Shown in pieces: positions 15,432-22,639 of a stretch of 35,263 nucleotides of DNA (positions are counted from its first letter, which is position 1; each line of letters opens with the position of its first letter). Position numbers and translations under genes: made by a program. The DNA is from Synergistaceae bacterium (lineage in GTDB: Bacteria > Synergistota > Synergistia > Synergistales > Aminobacteriaceae), in NCBI GenBank assembly GCA_031267575.1, contig JAIRYN010000016.1, positions 1 through 35,263 on the forward strand, written 5' to 3'. A model generated the notes under the pieces. It was given only the letters and a program-made list of their open reading frames with translations. It made no database searches and was not told the origin of the DNA.

Positions 15432-17382
15432 GCTCTTGCCGGAGCAGGTGTGGTCGCGGATCGCTGCGGGGGAGGTCGTAGAGCGTCCCGCCTCGGCGGT
15501 TAAGGAGATGATCGAAAACTCCCTCGACGCTGGAGCGCGGCGTATCCGGGTCAAACTGTGGGATGGAGGGCGAGTCCGTATCGTGGTCGAGGACGACGGG
15601 TCAGGCATCGCTTTTGAGGAACTTCCCTTAGCCCTCACATCCCATGCCACCAGCAAAATCAGAGATATTGAGGACTTGGAGGCTATCCACACCTTGGGTT
15701 ATAGGGGCGAGGCTCTGGCCAGCTTGACCGCCGTGGGCAAAGTGGAAATACGCTCGCGCCCCTTGAAAAAAAACAGCAGCCCAGAGGCGGAAGAGACCGG
15801 TGGAGTTATTCGCGCTTACGAGGGTCGCGTCTCCGACCATGTGAGGATGAATTGTACCCTGGGGACTCGCGTGCAGGTGGACGAGCTTTTTTCAAACCTG
15901 CCTGCCCGGCGCAAGTTTCTGAAGAGCGCGACAGGAGAGTTACGGCGCGTTGTGACGATCCTGCGGGAGTACGCCATATGTCGACCAGAGGTGGGTTTCG
16001 CCCTGGAACACGACGGGCGCTCCGTTTTTTCCACCGATGGAGGAGGAGACCGGCGCCGCGCTATCGAACAATTATGGGGCACGGAACCGGCAATTCTTAC
16101 GGTTAGGGCTTCGGTGGCCCATGTGGAGTTGGAGTGCTGGTGGCAGCCCCGCCAGGGCCGGAACGACGTGGCTTCCTTCGTCAATGGGCGATCCGTCACG
16201 GACCCGTTGATCAAGGGGGCGTTAAACTCCAGAGCTCGGGAGCTGGTAGGAGGATGGGCGCTTTTCTTTTCCATTGATCCCTCCCTCATCGACGTCAACA
16301 TTCATCCGGCTAAGGCAGAAATCCGTTTCAGCCGTCCCAGCGAGGTCTTCGATGTGGTGAAAGAGGCGGCGTCCCAGTTGGGAACCCCGACCCCCGTCTA
16401 TGCGCGTGACGGTCAAACCTTTTCCACGGCTTCCCCAAGACATTTTCAGGATTCTGTTTCATCTTCTTTTTCACCGGCTTTTTCACCAGCTTTTTCACCA
16501 GCTTCTTCATCAGCTTCCTCACCAGCTTCTTCACCGCCAGAAACGGAAAGCTGGAACTCCAAGGCCAAGGCCGATTTCAATTCGGGGTCCAACTCAGGTT
16601 TTGACTCCTCCGCTGGGTCAGGTTTCAAAAGTCCCAACTCTTCCTCTTTAAATGTCTCCTCTTCGCGGCCTAAAAGCCTCTCATTCAGCGCCCCTCGACC
16701 TGATCGGCTTTTCGGTGGGGTGGAGTTGCCTGATTTCGGCCCAAATCTTCCGACAGACACAGAAACAGAAATACCTCACATCGGAGTGGGCGATACCTCA
16801 GTTTTCCTCGAAACCGCTGACCCATTGCCCGCGTATCTAGGGCAACTGAAATCGGGGTACCTTTTGTTCGACGTGTCGGACGGGATGGTGGTGGTCGATC
16901 CCCACGCGGCGCACGAACGAGTGGCCTTTGAGCGTATTCAGACCGCGGCGCAAGAGGGAAAACGTTCTCAGGCGCTTCTGATACCCGCGCCTTTGCCTCC
17001 GACGCTCCAACTGGAGGCAGAGGAAAAGCGAGATGTTCTGGAGTCCGTTGGTTTTCTCCTGGAATCGGTGGATGGGGGTTTGCGTCTTACGGCAGTCCCC
17101 TCTTTCGCGAACACACCATCCCCGGAGGCTTTGCTGCGCGGATCTCTCGCCGCGCTCCAGACCGGAGGCGATGCCGACCCTGTGGAGCTGTTGTGGCGTA
17201 GTTGGGCGACAATGGCCTGTAAGGAGGCCGTCAAGGTGACGACGAAACTCCTTCCAGAGGAAGCTCTGACGCTCTGGCGCGACTTGCACGTGTGCCATCA
17301 GCCCTTTTTCTGTCCCCATGGCCGTCCCACGATCCTGAAACTTTCCAACGGTGAGCTGGCGAAGCACTTCGGGCGAAAATAG
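15421..17382 (+). CDS. mutL: DNA mismatch repair protein MutL (endonuclease type)
   Basis: This encodes 653 aa from a GTG at 15421 inside the end of mutS. The N-terminal GHKL ATPase is complete: EMIENSLDAGA, DDGSGI, TSHATSKI, GYRGEALASL, and then LPARRKFLK. The C-terminal dimerisation domain keeps the metal-endonuclease motif as DPHAAHERVAFE (D-x-H-A-x2-E-x4-E, Pro replacing the usual Gln), plus ACKEAVK-type and CPHGRP motifs. It should therefore nick DNA itself, as expected where there is no MutH. The linker (about residues 340-430) is unusually Ser/Phe/Pro-rich and encoded by tandem repeats of 12-15 bases. It acts with MutS. Confidence 0.97.
   Translation: MGIKLLPEQVWSRIAAGEVVERPASAVKEMIENSLDAGARRIRVKLWDGGRVRIVVEDDGSGIAFEELPLALTSHATSKIRDIEDLEAIHTLGYRGEALASLTAVGKVEIRSRPLKKNSSPEAEETGGVIRAYEGRVSDHVRMNCTLGTRVQVDELFSNLPARRKFLKSATGELRRVVTILREYAICRPEVGFALEHDGRSVFSTDGGGDRRRAIEQLWGTEPAILTVRASVAHVELECWWQPRQGRNDVASFVNGRSVTDPLIKGALNSRARELVGGWALFFSIDPSLIDVNIHPAKAEIRFSRPSEVFDVVKEAASQLGTPTPVYARDGQTFSTASPRHFQDSVSSSFSPAFSPAFSPASSSASSPASSPPETESWNSKAKADFNSGSNSGFDSSAGSGFKSPNSSSLNVSSSRPKSLSFSAPRPDRLFGGVELPDFGPNLPTDTETEIPHIGVGDTSVFLETADPLPAYLGQLKSGYLLFDVSDGMVVVDPHAAHERVAFERIQTAAQEGKRSQALLIPAPLPPTLQLEAEEKRDVLESVGFLLESVDGGLRLTAVPSFANTPSPEALLRGSLAALQTGGDADPVELLWRSWATMACKEAVKVTTKLLPEEALTLWRDLHVCHQPFFCPHGRPTILKLSNGELAKHFGRK
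16460..16545 (+). repeat. Tandem repeats in the mutL linker
   Basis: Variants of a TTTTTCACCAGC unit (12-15 bases) are repeated about six times and encode an S-P-A-F/S rich linker. Divergence increases towards the right. The unit keeps the reading frame. Confidence 0.8.
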
Positions 17383-17414
17383 GCGCTCAAGAATGATCGC
17401 CCCGTCGAATATCC

Positions 17415-17444
17415 TGGACAGACGACGCTGCGGTGAGGTAAAAT
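17415..17444 (+). promoter_or_regulatory. Possible sigma-70 promoter for the Cys-tailed small protein
   Basis: TGGACA (17415-17420) and TAAAAT (17439-17444) are separated by 18 bases, in the spacer between mutL and the next gene. This suggests separate transcription of that gene. Confidence 0.45.
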
Positions 17445-17511
17445 TCTATACGGCAATGAGGAGAGTCAAGGCGTGAGACGTGAAAAGTAAAGTAAGGAGG
17501 TAATCAATATT

Positions 17512-17775
17512 ATGGATTGGGCCAGAGCATCGGCGGCGACGGTCGTTTGCGAAGAAAAAGGCACGACCTTACGGGATATCGTGCAGGGCATTATGGATGG
17601 CGCGGAGACACCCGATACGGTCATGGAGCTTTTGGGCATAGAGAGCGAGGATGAGGGCGCGGAGAATATCCCCGACATCATGAACGTTTTTGTCCCCGTA
17701 GTCAACGCCTGGAAGAGCGGCGGTTGCGGAGTGGGGGGTTGTGCCGGCTGTGGAGGCGGGTGTGGTAACCCCTAA
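17512..17775 (+). CDS. Small protein with Gly/Cys-rich C-terminal tail
   Basis: This encodes 87 aa starting at ATG 17512, with AAGGAGG 11 bases upstream. Residues 1-65 are acidic and helical, with a single early Cys (VVCEEKGTTLRDIVQGIMDG). This is faintly like the BFD-type [2Fe-2S] fold. The last 18 residues are a Gly/Cys tail, GGCGVGGCAGCGGGCGNP, with five cysteines. It could bind an Fe-S cluster or metal. A precursor peptide with a modified Cys core is another formal possibility, but no radical-SAM enzyme is nearby. It has its own possible promoter and a strong terminator, so it is a single-gene unit. Function unknown. Confidence 0.75.
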   Translation: MDWARASAATVVCEEKGTTLRDIVQGIMDGAETPDTVMELLGIESEDEGAENIPDIMNVFVPVVNAWKSGGCGVGGCAGCGGGCGNP

Positions 17776-17802
17776 ATAGAATAATAGTAATAGAATAATA
17801 GT
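17775..17802 (+). repeat. Exact 14-bp tandem duplication
   Basis: AATAGAATAATAGT occurs at 17775-17788 and 17789-17802, right after the stop codon of the Cys-tailed gene. Confidence 0.9.
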
Positions 17803-17812
17803 AATGGAATAG

Positions 17813-17853
17813 AGCAGGAGGTCATTCGTTAATTGAGCGATCTCCTGCTTTTT
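17813..17853 (+). terminator. Rho-independent terminator
   Basis: AGCAGGAG (17813-17820) pairs with CTCCTGCT (17842-17849), and a run of T follows. It terminates the Cys-tailed gene. Confidence 0.85.
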
Positions 17854-18170
17854 AGAAGGTTGTTCTGTCTATAATGTGTAACGTGTCATGCGGGAGCAAC
17901 GGGTCACAATCCCGCTGACATGGTTTTGGGAAGAAACGCCAGACGTGAAGTTTGTGGTCGAATAGGTCTGGGTATCCTGTTCTAAAATTTTTCCAAGATG
18001 GTATACAGAATGGGCAACAGGCGGAATTGGAAATCACATAAAACCGTTGTTTGCAACAGTTTGTAACGCATTTACCGTTTTCTCACCCATGGTGTATTTC
18101 AGTGCGCCCGCGTCTCCCAGAGCAATATGAGCAGAGCAATATGAGCAGAGCAATTATGAGGATCAACTTT
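17854..18170. other. Gene-free stretch with a hairpin and repeats
   Basis: There is no intact gene. A hairpin at 17884-17920 pairs TGTCA-GCGGGA with TCCCGC-TGACA, one T bulged, with a 14-base loop. A minus-strand stretch near 18030-18115 reads like protein (GDAGALKYTMGEKTVNALQ) but has no start or ribosome site and meets a stop, so it may be a decayed gene. Three copies of a 14-15 bp unit, CAGAGCAATATGAG, stand at 18118-18160. No known riboswitch pattern was recognised. Confidence 0.5.
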
Positions 18171-18205
18171 CAGCGCTGATGGTCATCGGAGTTCCATCAG
18201 CGTTG
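18171..18205 (-). terminator. Hairpin after the feo genes
   Basis: CAGCGCTGATGG (18171-18182) pairs with CCATCAGCGTTG (18194-18205), a 12-bp stem with one G-T pair and an 11-base loop. It lies just downstream of the last feo gene on the minus strand. The T-run is poor, so it may stabilise the mRNA 3' end rather than terminate by itself. Confidence 0.55.
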
Positions 18206-18209
18206 GATA

Positions 18210-18464
18210 TTATGTATTTCTCTCGTACCATTTAATTTCACGGCTATCGCCGCAAGTCCATTGGCAGCATTTTCCGCCCCATCCCAGACATTTATCGCAG
18301 CCTCCGTTTTCGGCATTCCGTCTCATCGCGCGCAAATACCCAAGCTGAGTCAGCCGTTCCAGGGCCGATGACACAGTTTCATTAGAAACGCCCAATTCCG
18401 CGGCTATCTCTTGCGGAAGAATCGTTAATTTGGCCTTCATCCCATCCAAAATCTTCATTAACAT
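18210..18464 (-). CDS. FeoC-like winged-helix protein with Cys cluster
   Basis: This encodes 84 aa. Residues 10-50 are a winged helix (LPQEIAAELGVSNETVSSALERLTQLGYL). The C-terminal part carries five cysteines in C-x2-C-x6-CC-x3-C, suitable for an Fe-S cluster or metal. FeoC proteins are small winged-helix partners of FeoB in which Cys residues may sense iron or oxygen. Position directly after feoB, on the same strand with a 13-base gap, supports this role. It is not close enough to the enterobacterial FeoC for me to use the symbol without reserve. AGAGG lies about 10 bases before the ATG at 18464. Confidence 0.75.
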   Translation of the reverse strand: MLMKILDGMKAKLTILPQEIAAELGVSNETVSSALERLTQLGYLRAMRRNAENGGCDKCLGWGGKCCQWTCGDSREIKWYERNT

Positions 18465-18477
18465 GACAATTCATCCT

Positions 18478-20520
18478 CTAAAAAATCAGCCGCCCGACGT
18501 GATAGGCCGCAAAGCTCATCAGCAAAGCCATGCCGATGTAATAAAAAGCGATGCGCATCGTCCACTTGATGCTATGTGTCGCGCTCGCCATCGCGCCCAT
18601 TGTCACGACGCAAGGCATGTTGAAGAAGAATCCAAAGATAAACGCTAGCGCTTGGGGTTTTGTGACGGAAGCCAACAGATTAGCCGTGAAATCGCCCATT
18701 ACACCCGCCTCTTGCACCGCGAGGCCGGCCAAGTTCACGCCTTCCCCTGTTGCACTGAACAGCGCTCCAATGACACCCAGAGACGCTTCCTTGCCCAGTC
18801 CCGAAATGACGAAAGCGATGAAAAGCTGCCAGGTCAAGCCGAACCACAACGTGATGGGCTCGATGAATTTCCCGACAATATAGACCACGCTGCGGGTTAT
18901 ATCACCGCCCGGCGAATAGGAAAGCGCCCAAAACACGACGGCTACCAGTATGATCAGGCGCAAGGCGCGGAACAGCACGTCGCTCATCCGTTGCCAGACA
19001 AAACGGAACAACAGCCATGGATTGGGTTTGTGGTAGGGCGGCAGCTCCATAATCAGCCCTGTTCTGTCGCCTTCGGACAAAAATAGGTATCCAAATATCT
19101 TCGACGTGATATACATATGCAGCAACGCCACGCCAAAAAGGGCCAGAATAATCCACACCGTATTGTTGCCGAAGAATGTGTAACCCATCAAGGCAACCAC
19201 GCCCCACACGCTTCCGCAGGGAATGACCAGGCTGATGGATATGGCCAGCATTCGCTGCCTCCACGAGTCTATGACGCTGGTTCCGGCTACTCCTCCAATG
19301 TTGCAGCCAAAGCTGACCAGGAAGGGCATGATGGCCTTGCCATGCAGGCCCAGGCGCTGCATGGAGCTATCGAACACGTAGGCGATGCGCGCCATGTATC
19401 CGATTTCCTCCAGGAATCCGAAACACAGGCTGATGGCGGCCACGTAAAACGACATGCCCAGCGCCATGATCGCTCCGGGTAAAATCGCGTCGCAAATAAG
19501 CGAGACGAGAAACGGTGTGATATGGATTGCATTAAGAGCGGAGGCCAGGTCCGCGGAAACTGTACCCATTGACAAGAGCAGTGAGAAAGTGAAAGGTCCC
19601 CCAATGAGCTGAGAACAAATCAGCGCGCCGATGATCGCGCAAACGGCGATCAGTTTTCCCCAGAAACGGGACGTGGCGAGCCTATCGAACCAGCCACGCC
19701 GCGGGTGAGCGCCGAAAGGCGCGACAACCGCCTCTTCCACAATGCTGTGAATCCAGCGGAATTTGCAATCTGATGCTATGAGTAGGCCGTCTTTCTGCGT
19801 GGACAACGCAGACAATAAAGCCTCGACTTCCGCCCAATTCTCGGTTTTTTCGATCACACGCGCCAGAACCTGTGAGTCTCCTTCCAAGAGCTTCACTCCC
19901 GTCCAGACGCGGGAGCGCCCTGGCAGATCGGGAAGGCATTCCATGAGTTCGTCCCATTTAACCCCGAAGGCTTCTTTGTAGAGGATCTCTAATTTGCCGG
20001 CATCCAAGTGGCCGCCCGTGATCCCTCCAGACTCCAACATTTTGATCAGCGGCGCGAGCCCGTCTTTCCGCACGGCGGTCACCGGCAGGACAGGAACGCC
20101 CAGCGCCGCGGATATGGCCTTGCTGTCGATGATCTTGCCCTGTTCTTCAGCCACATCCACCATATTCAGCAAAATCACGATAGGCCTTTCGATTCCCGCG
20201 TAATCGGAGAGCAGGAACATGCTCCGCTCCAATTGAGACGCGTCCAAGATGGCCAGGATCATATCGATCTCGTCGTTTACAATGGCATCCCGCGTGATGA
20301 CTTCCTCATCGGAATTGGCGCGCAGGCTGTATGTACCCGGCAGGTCCAAAATCCGATACTGCTTGCTTCCGATTGTGAAGTAGCCTTCTTTCCGCTCTAC
20401 TGTTTTGCCCGGCCAGTTTCCCACATGCTGCCGCGAGCCCGTAAGCGCATTGAAGACCGTGGATTTCCCGGTATTTGGCTGACCCATCAAACCAAATGTT
20501 TTCATCACCACCATGCTCAT
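18478..20520 (-). CDS. feoB: Ferrous iron transport protein FeoB
   Basis: This encodes 680 aa. The inner-membrane Fe(II) transporter has an N-terminal GTPase: G1 GQPNTGKST at 13-21, G3 DLPG in RILDLPGTYSL, and G4 NMVD. A helical spacer follows, then a hydrophobic half with two Gate regions (for example ISLCFGFLEEIGYMARIAYV) and a Cys-containing PCGSVWG segment. The length suits the family (E. coli 773). Its ATG overlaps the FeoA stop as ATGA, so translation is coupled. It works with FeoA and the small FeoC-like protein encoded on either side. Confidence 0.96.
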   Translation of the reverse strand: MSMVVMKTFGLMGQPNTGKSTVFNALTGSRQHVGNWPGKTVERKEGYFTIGSKQYRILDLPGTYSLRANSDEEVITRDAIVNDEIDMILAILDASQLERSMFLLSDYAGIERPIVILLNMVDVAEEQGKIIDSKAISAALGVPVLPVTAVRKDGLAPLIKMLESGGITGGHLDAGKLEILYKEAFGVKWDELMECLPDLPGRSRVWTGVKLLEGDSQVLARVIEKTENWAEVEALLSALSTQKDGLLIASDCKFRWIHSIVEEAVVAPFGAHPRRGWFDRLATSRFWGKLIAVCAIIGALICSQLIGGPFTFSLLLSMGTVSADLASALNAIHITPFLVSLICDAILPGAIMALGMSFYVAAISLCFGFLEEIGYMARIAYVFDSSMQRLGLHGKAIMPFLVSFGCNIGGVAGTSVIDSWRQRMLAISISLVIPCGSVWGVVALMGYTFFGNNTVWIILALFGVALLHMYITSKIFGYLFLSEGDRTGLIMELPPYHKPNPWLLFRFVWQRMSDVLFRALRLIILVAVVFWALSYSPGGDITRSVVYIVGKFIEPITLWFGLTWQLFIAFVISGLGKEASLGVIGALFSATGEGVNLAGLAVQEAGVMGDFTANLLASVTKPQALAFIFGFFFNMPCVVTMGAMASATHSIKWTMRIAFYYIGMALLMSFAAYHVGRLIF

Positions 20521-20888
20521 GACGCCGTCTCCACGGTGATTTGCCTCGCTTCTCGGCCGTTTACCGCCAGCATGGTGTCACGAGCGTAGACCAGCACCGG
20601 AAGCCCGCCCCCTTTCTGCAATATCTCCAGCTTCGTCCCGGGCGTCAACCCCGCCGACGTAACGCGGGAAATGAATCGTCTGTCGCCGCTGATTTCCTTA
20701 ATAATGTAAAAATTCCCCTTTTTTACTTCCGCCATTGTCATGGCTTTGCCTCCTATGTCGTGAATTTTGACGCGCCCGCCGAATGCGGAATGACAATATC
20801 CGCAGCCACAACCTCGCCGTGAAAAGATTCTCCGTGCCGCTATCACGAAAAACAAAAGAATAATCCCACTCACAAGCAGATTTTCCAT
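20517..20888 (-). CDS. feoA: FeoB-associated Cys-rich segment fused in frame to FeoA
   Basis: One reading frame of 123 aa contains two normally separate proteins. Residues 1-36 are a membrane helix followed by SRRGCGCGYCHSAF, typical of the small FeoB-associated Cys-rich proteins. Residues 50-123 (MTMAEVKKGNFYIIKEI onward) are an SH3-like FeoA domain. No stop separates them. However, the ATG at 20741 (residue 50) has a perfect AGGAGG 7 bases upstream, so a free FeoA of 74 aa can be made from the same mRNA. The outer ATG at 20888 also has a good site (AAGGAGG). Either this is a true fusion with dual initiation, or a lost stop codon. FeoA modulates FeoB. Confidence 0.88.
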   Translation of the reverse strand: MENLLVSGIILLFFVIAARRIFSRRGCGCGYCHSAFGGRVKIHDIGGKAMTMAEVKKGNFYIIKEISGDRRFISRVTSAGLTPGTKLEILQKGGGLPVLVYARDTMLAVNGREARQITVETAS

Positions 20889-20923
20889 GGAAGACCTCCT
20901 TCAATTAACACATGTTTTATCTT

Positions 20924-20943
20924 TCAAACTAAAAATAGTTTGA
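20924..20943. promoter_or_regulatory. Perfect palindrome upstream of feo: operator candidate
   Basis: TCAAACTA and TAGTTTGA flank AAAA (8+4+8). It lies 36 bases before the first feo start codon and after the stop of the regulator gene. Position and symmetry suit a repressor or activator site. It is not a good Fur box. Confidence 0.5.
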
Positions 20944-20982
20944 CATAAAAGTTGAGAAAGCGCTACTCCATTCAGGCGTAAT

Positions 20983-22164
20983 TTATTCCTTTTGGACAGA
21001 AACTTTTCGGTATTCTGATGGGACAAGACCCATGCGCGACTTAAAGGCCGCTGAAAACTTCGCGTGGGTTTCATAGCCCACTCTCGCGGAAATATCGGCG
21101 ACAGAGCTGTCAGTTTCCCGGAGCATAGCGGCCGCAGCTTGTAAACGGTATTCGCGTATGTAGTTATGGATGGATGCCCCGAATATAGACTTAAAGCAGC
21201 TTTTCATCGATGTGAGCGGTATATCGAACTGCCTTGACAGTTCATCCTGCGTAAACTGTTCCTCCATATGAGCTATAATGTGGTTACGTATGCCTTTCAC
21301 TTTGTCTATCTGCGTCCTGTAAAAATACCGGCGATGTTCTTCTGTCACACTCACTTCCATAGTGTCGAGATAGAGCATGAGTTCCATCACTTTCAGCTTG
21401 ATGTAACTTTCCTTTACGATGTCCCGCGCCTCGTAAAGATCGGAGAAGAGGCGTTTAAGGGAATCCACGCACTGCGTGATAAAAAAAGGCCGCGCTTTAC
21501 AAAACTTTTTTTTAACGGCCGCTAGGTCTATTTTCAATTCTCCAAGCGTGTCGGAGATTTTTTCGATGATTTTCGACGCGAGCGGAATATCCACAAAAAT
21601 TGAGATGCCATGGTAGCGCGATAGCGGGAAAAATGACGATCTTAGAACACAGGACATGAGCGCGACCATCATGTCACCTTCGCTGATATAGGTATGCTCG
21701 CCATCTTGAAGCTCGACCTCGAACCGTCCTTCGAGGCAATAGCTGATTTCCATTACATTCTCCGCGCCGGCAAACGACCTGATGGCATGTCCCTTAAATT
21801 CGGACATGTGCATATCGCTGTACAGCAGCTTAATGCCGGGAGAGATGTGATACATAGTGAGAACCCCGTTCCCTGTGTCATTTTCAATTTGACAGAGCAT
21901 ACAGCTTTCGTTTCGGGAGAGGGTTTTTGCGCCTAATTCCAAGAGGTCGGTATATATTCGTTTTTCGGTATAATAGCAAATCATGTCATTTGCGTTTTTT
22001 TTCGCCCTTCCGTCGAAGGGCTTTTTTGTATTTTGCGGTACGCACCATGTACGTCCAATACGCATAGCCTCCGCAATCTTTCCTCCCTCGCACAGCTTCT
22101 GCACACGCCGTTGCGAAATTCCCCAACGCGCTGCCGTTTCTTTAACGGACATGTAACCGATCAT
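20983..22164 (-). CDS. AraC-family regulator with N-terminal MerR/excisionase-type HTH
   Basis: This encodes 393 aa. Residues 5-50 form a second DNA-binding domain of the HTH_17 kind (MSVKETAARWGISQRRVQKLCEGG then RIGRTWCVP). A basic linker follows. The middle part (about 80-250) is a sensory domain with a cupin-like stretch (EVELQDGEHTYISEGDM). The last 100 residues are a standard AraC pair of HTH motifs (FTQDELSRQFDIPLTSMKSCFK and VADISARVGYETHAKFSAAF, ending MGLVPSEYRK). Two HTH units of different families in one chain are uncommon. Its stop lies 94 bases before the feo genes on the same strand, so it may control them and sense iron status. That is inference from position only. Confidence 0.88.
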   Translation of the reverse strand: MIGYMSVKETAARWGISQRRVQKLCEGGKIAEAMRIGRTWCVPQNTKKPFDGRAKKNANDMICYYTEKRIYTDLLELGAKTLSRNESCMLCQIENDTGNGVLTMYHISPGIKLLYSDMHMSEFKGHAIRSFAGAENVMEISYCLEGRFEVELQDGEHTYISEGDMMVALMSCVLRSSFFPLSRYHGISIFVDIPLASKIIEKISDTLGELKIDLAAVKKKFCKARPFFITQCVDSLKRLFSDLYEARDIVKESYIKLKVMELMLYLDTMEVSVTEEHRRYFYRTQIDKVKGIRNHIIAHMEEQFTQDELSRQFDIPLTSMKSCFKSIFGASIHNYIREYRLQAAAAMLRETDSSVADISARVGYETHAKFSAAFKSRMGLVPSEYRKVSVQKE

Positions 22165-22189
22165 CCCAAAGCACTCTCCGATAATATTG

Positions 22190-22239
22190 CTTCTTTATGT
22201 TTTCTTTATGTTTTCTTTGCGTTTTCTTTGTATACGTGA
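22190..22239. repeat. Degenerate 11-12 bp tandem repeat
   Basis: About four copies of TTTTCTTTATG-like sequence lie upstream of the AraC-type regulator start. They make the spacer strongly T-rich on the plus strand. Confidence 0.7.
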
Positions 22240-22319
22240 TAACAGATATAGAGGAATATTACCATAACCTTTTAGGCTGCGAAACAGAGCCAGACGCTCG
22301 CAGACTCGTTGCGCGGCCT

Positions 22320-22440
22320 CACAAGGAACGTCCATTCACAAGGAACATCCATTCACAAGGAACATCCCATTCACAAGGAAAGCCCATTCACAAGGAAAGC
22401 TCATTCACAAGAGGAACGTCCATTCACAAGGAACGTCCGT
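22320..22440. repeat. Minisatellite of seven 17-19 bp units
   Basis: Seven adjacent units of CACAAGGAACGTCCATT type (17-19 bases, up to four differences) follow each other without spacers. The open frames through it carry the same peptide repeatedly and have no ribosome site, so I do not call a gene. It lies in the 475-base divergent spacer between the AraC-type regulator and pnp, about 120 bases before the pnp promoter. Confidence 0.9.
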
Positions 22441-22557
22441 CAATTGGAACATCGACACGCGCAATTCTATATTGAAAGGGTTGGTGAACCGTGATTTTCG
22501 TTTCCGCGACGCCTGGTCGGGTTTTGCGCTTTCATGCGCGCCACGCTTGAAATCTAT

Positions 22558-22586
22558 TTGGAGTAAAACTCATCTTGTGCTATTCT
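22558..22586 (+). promoter_or_regulatory. Promoter of pnp
   Basis: TTGGAG (22558-22563) and TATTCT (22581-22586) are 17 bases apart. A start near 22593 would leave a leader of about 45 bases containing the hairpin and AGGAGG. Confidence 0.5.
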
Positions 22587-22588
22587 AA

Positions 22589-22614
22589 CTTCCGTCTACA
22601 GATAAATACGGAAG
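22589..22614 (+). promoter_or_regulatory. Leader hairpin before pnp
   Basis: CTTCCGT (22589-22595) pairs with ACGGAAG (22608-22614) around a 12-base loop, between the promoter and the ribosome site. In E. coli pnp is autoregulated through a structured leader, so a similar role is possible but not shown. The predicted transcript start falls inside the left arm. Confidence 0.4.
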
Positions 22615-22639
22615 AAATGAACGAGGAGGAATGTGCGTA

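Noticed and set aside
14724-15692. Minus-strand frame of 322 codons
   Set aside because: It lies opposite the well-supported mutS end and mutL start and has no family features.
18030-18150. Intact minus-strand gene before the feo block
   Set aside because: The protein-like stretch has an in-frame stop, no start codon and no ribosome site.
20924-20943. Terminator of the AraC-type gene
   Set aside because: The palindrome has only A/T-rich short arms and no T-run; an operator is more likely.
22320-22440. CRISPR array
   Set aside because: The 17-19 bp units touch each other with no unique spacers between them, and no cas gene is present.
22197-22475. Open frame of 92 codons through the minisatellite
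   Set aside because: It is open only because the repeat lacks stops; there is no ribosome site, and two other frames are equally repetitive.
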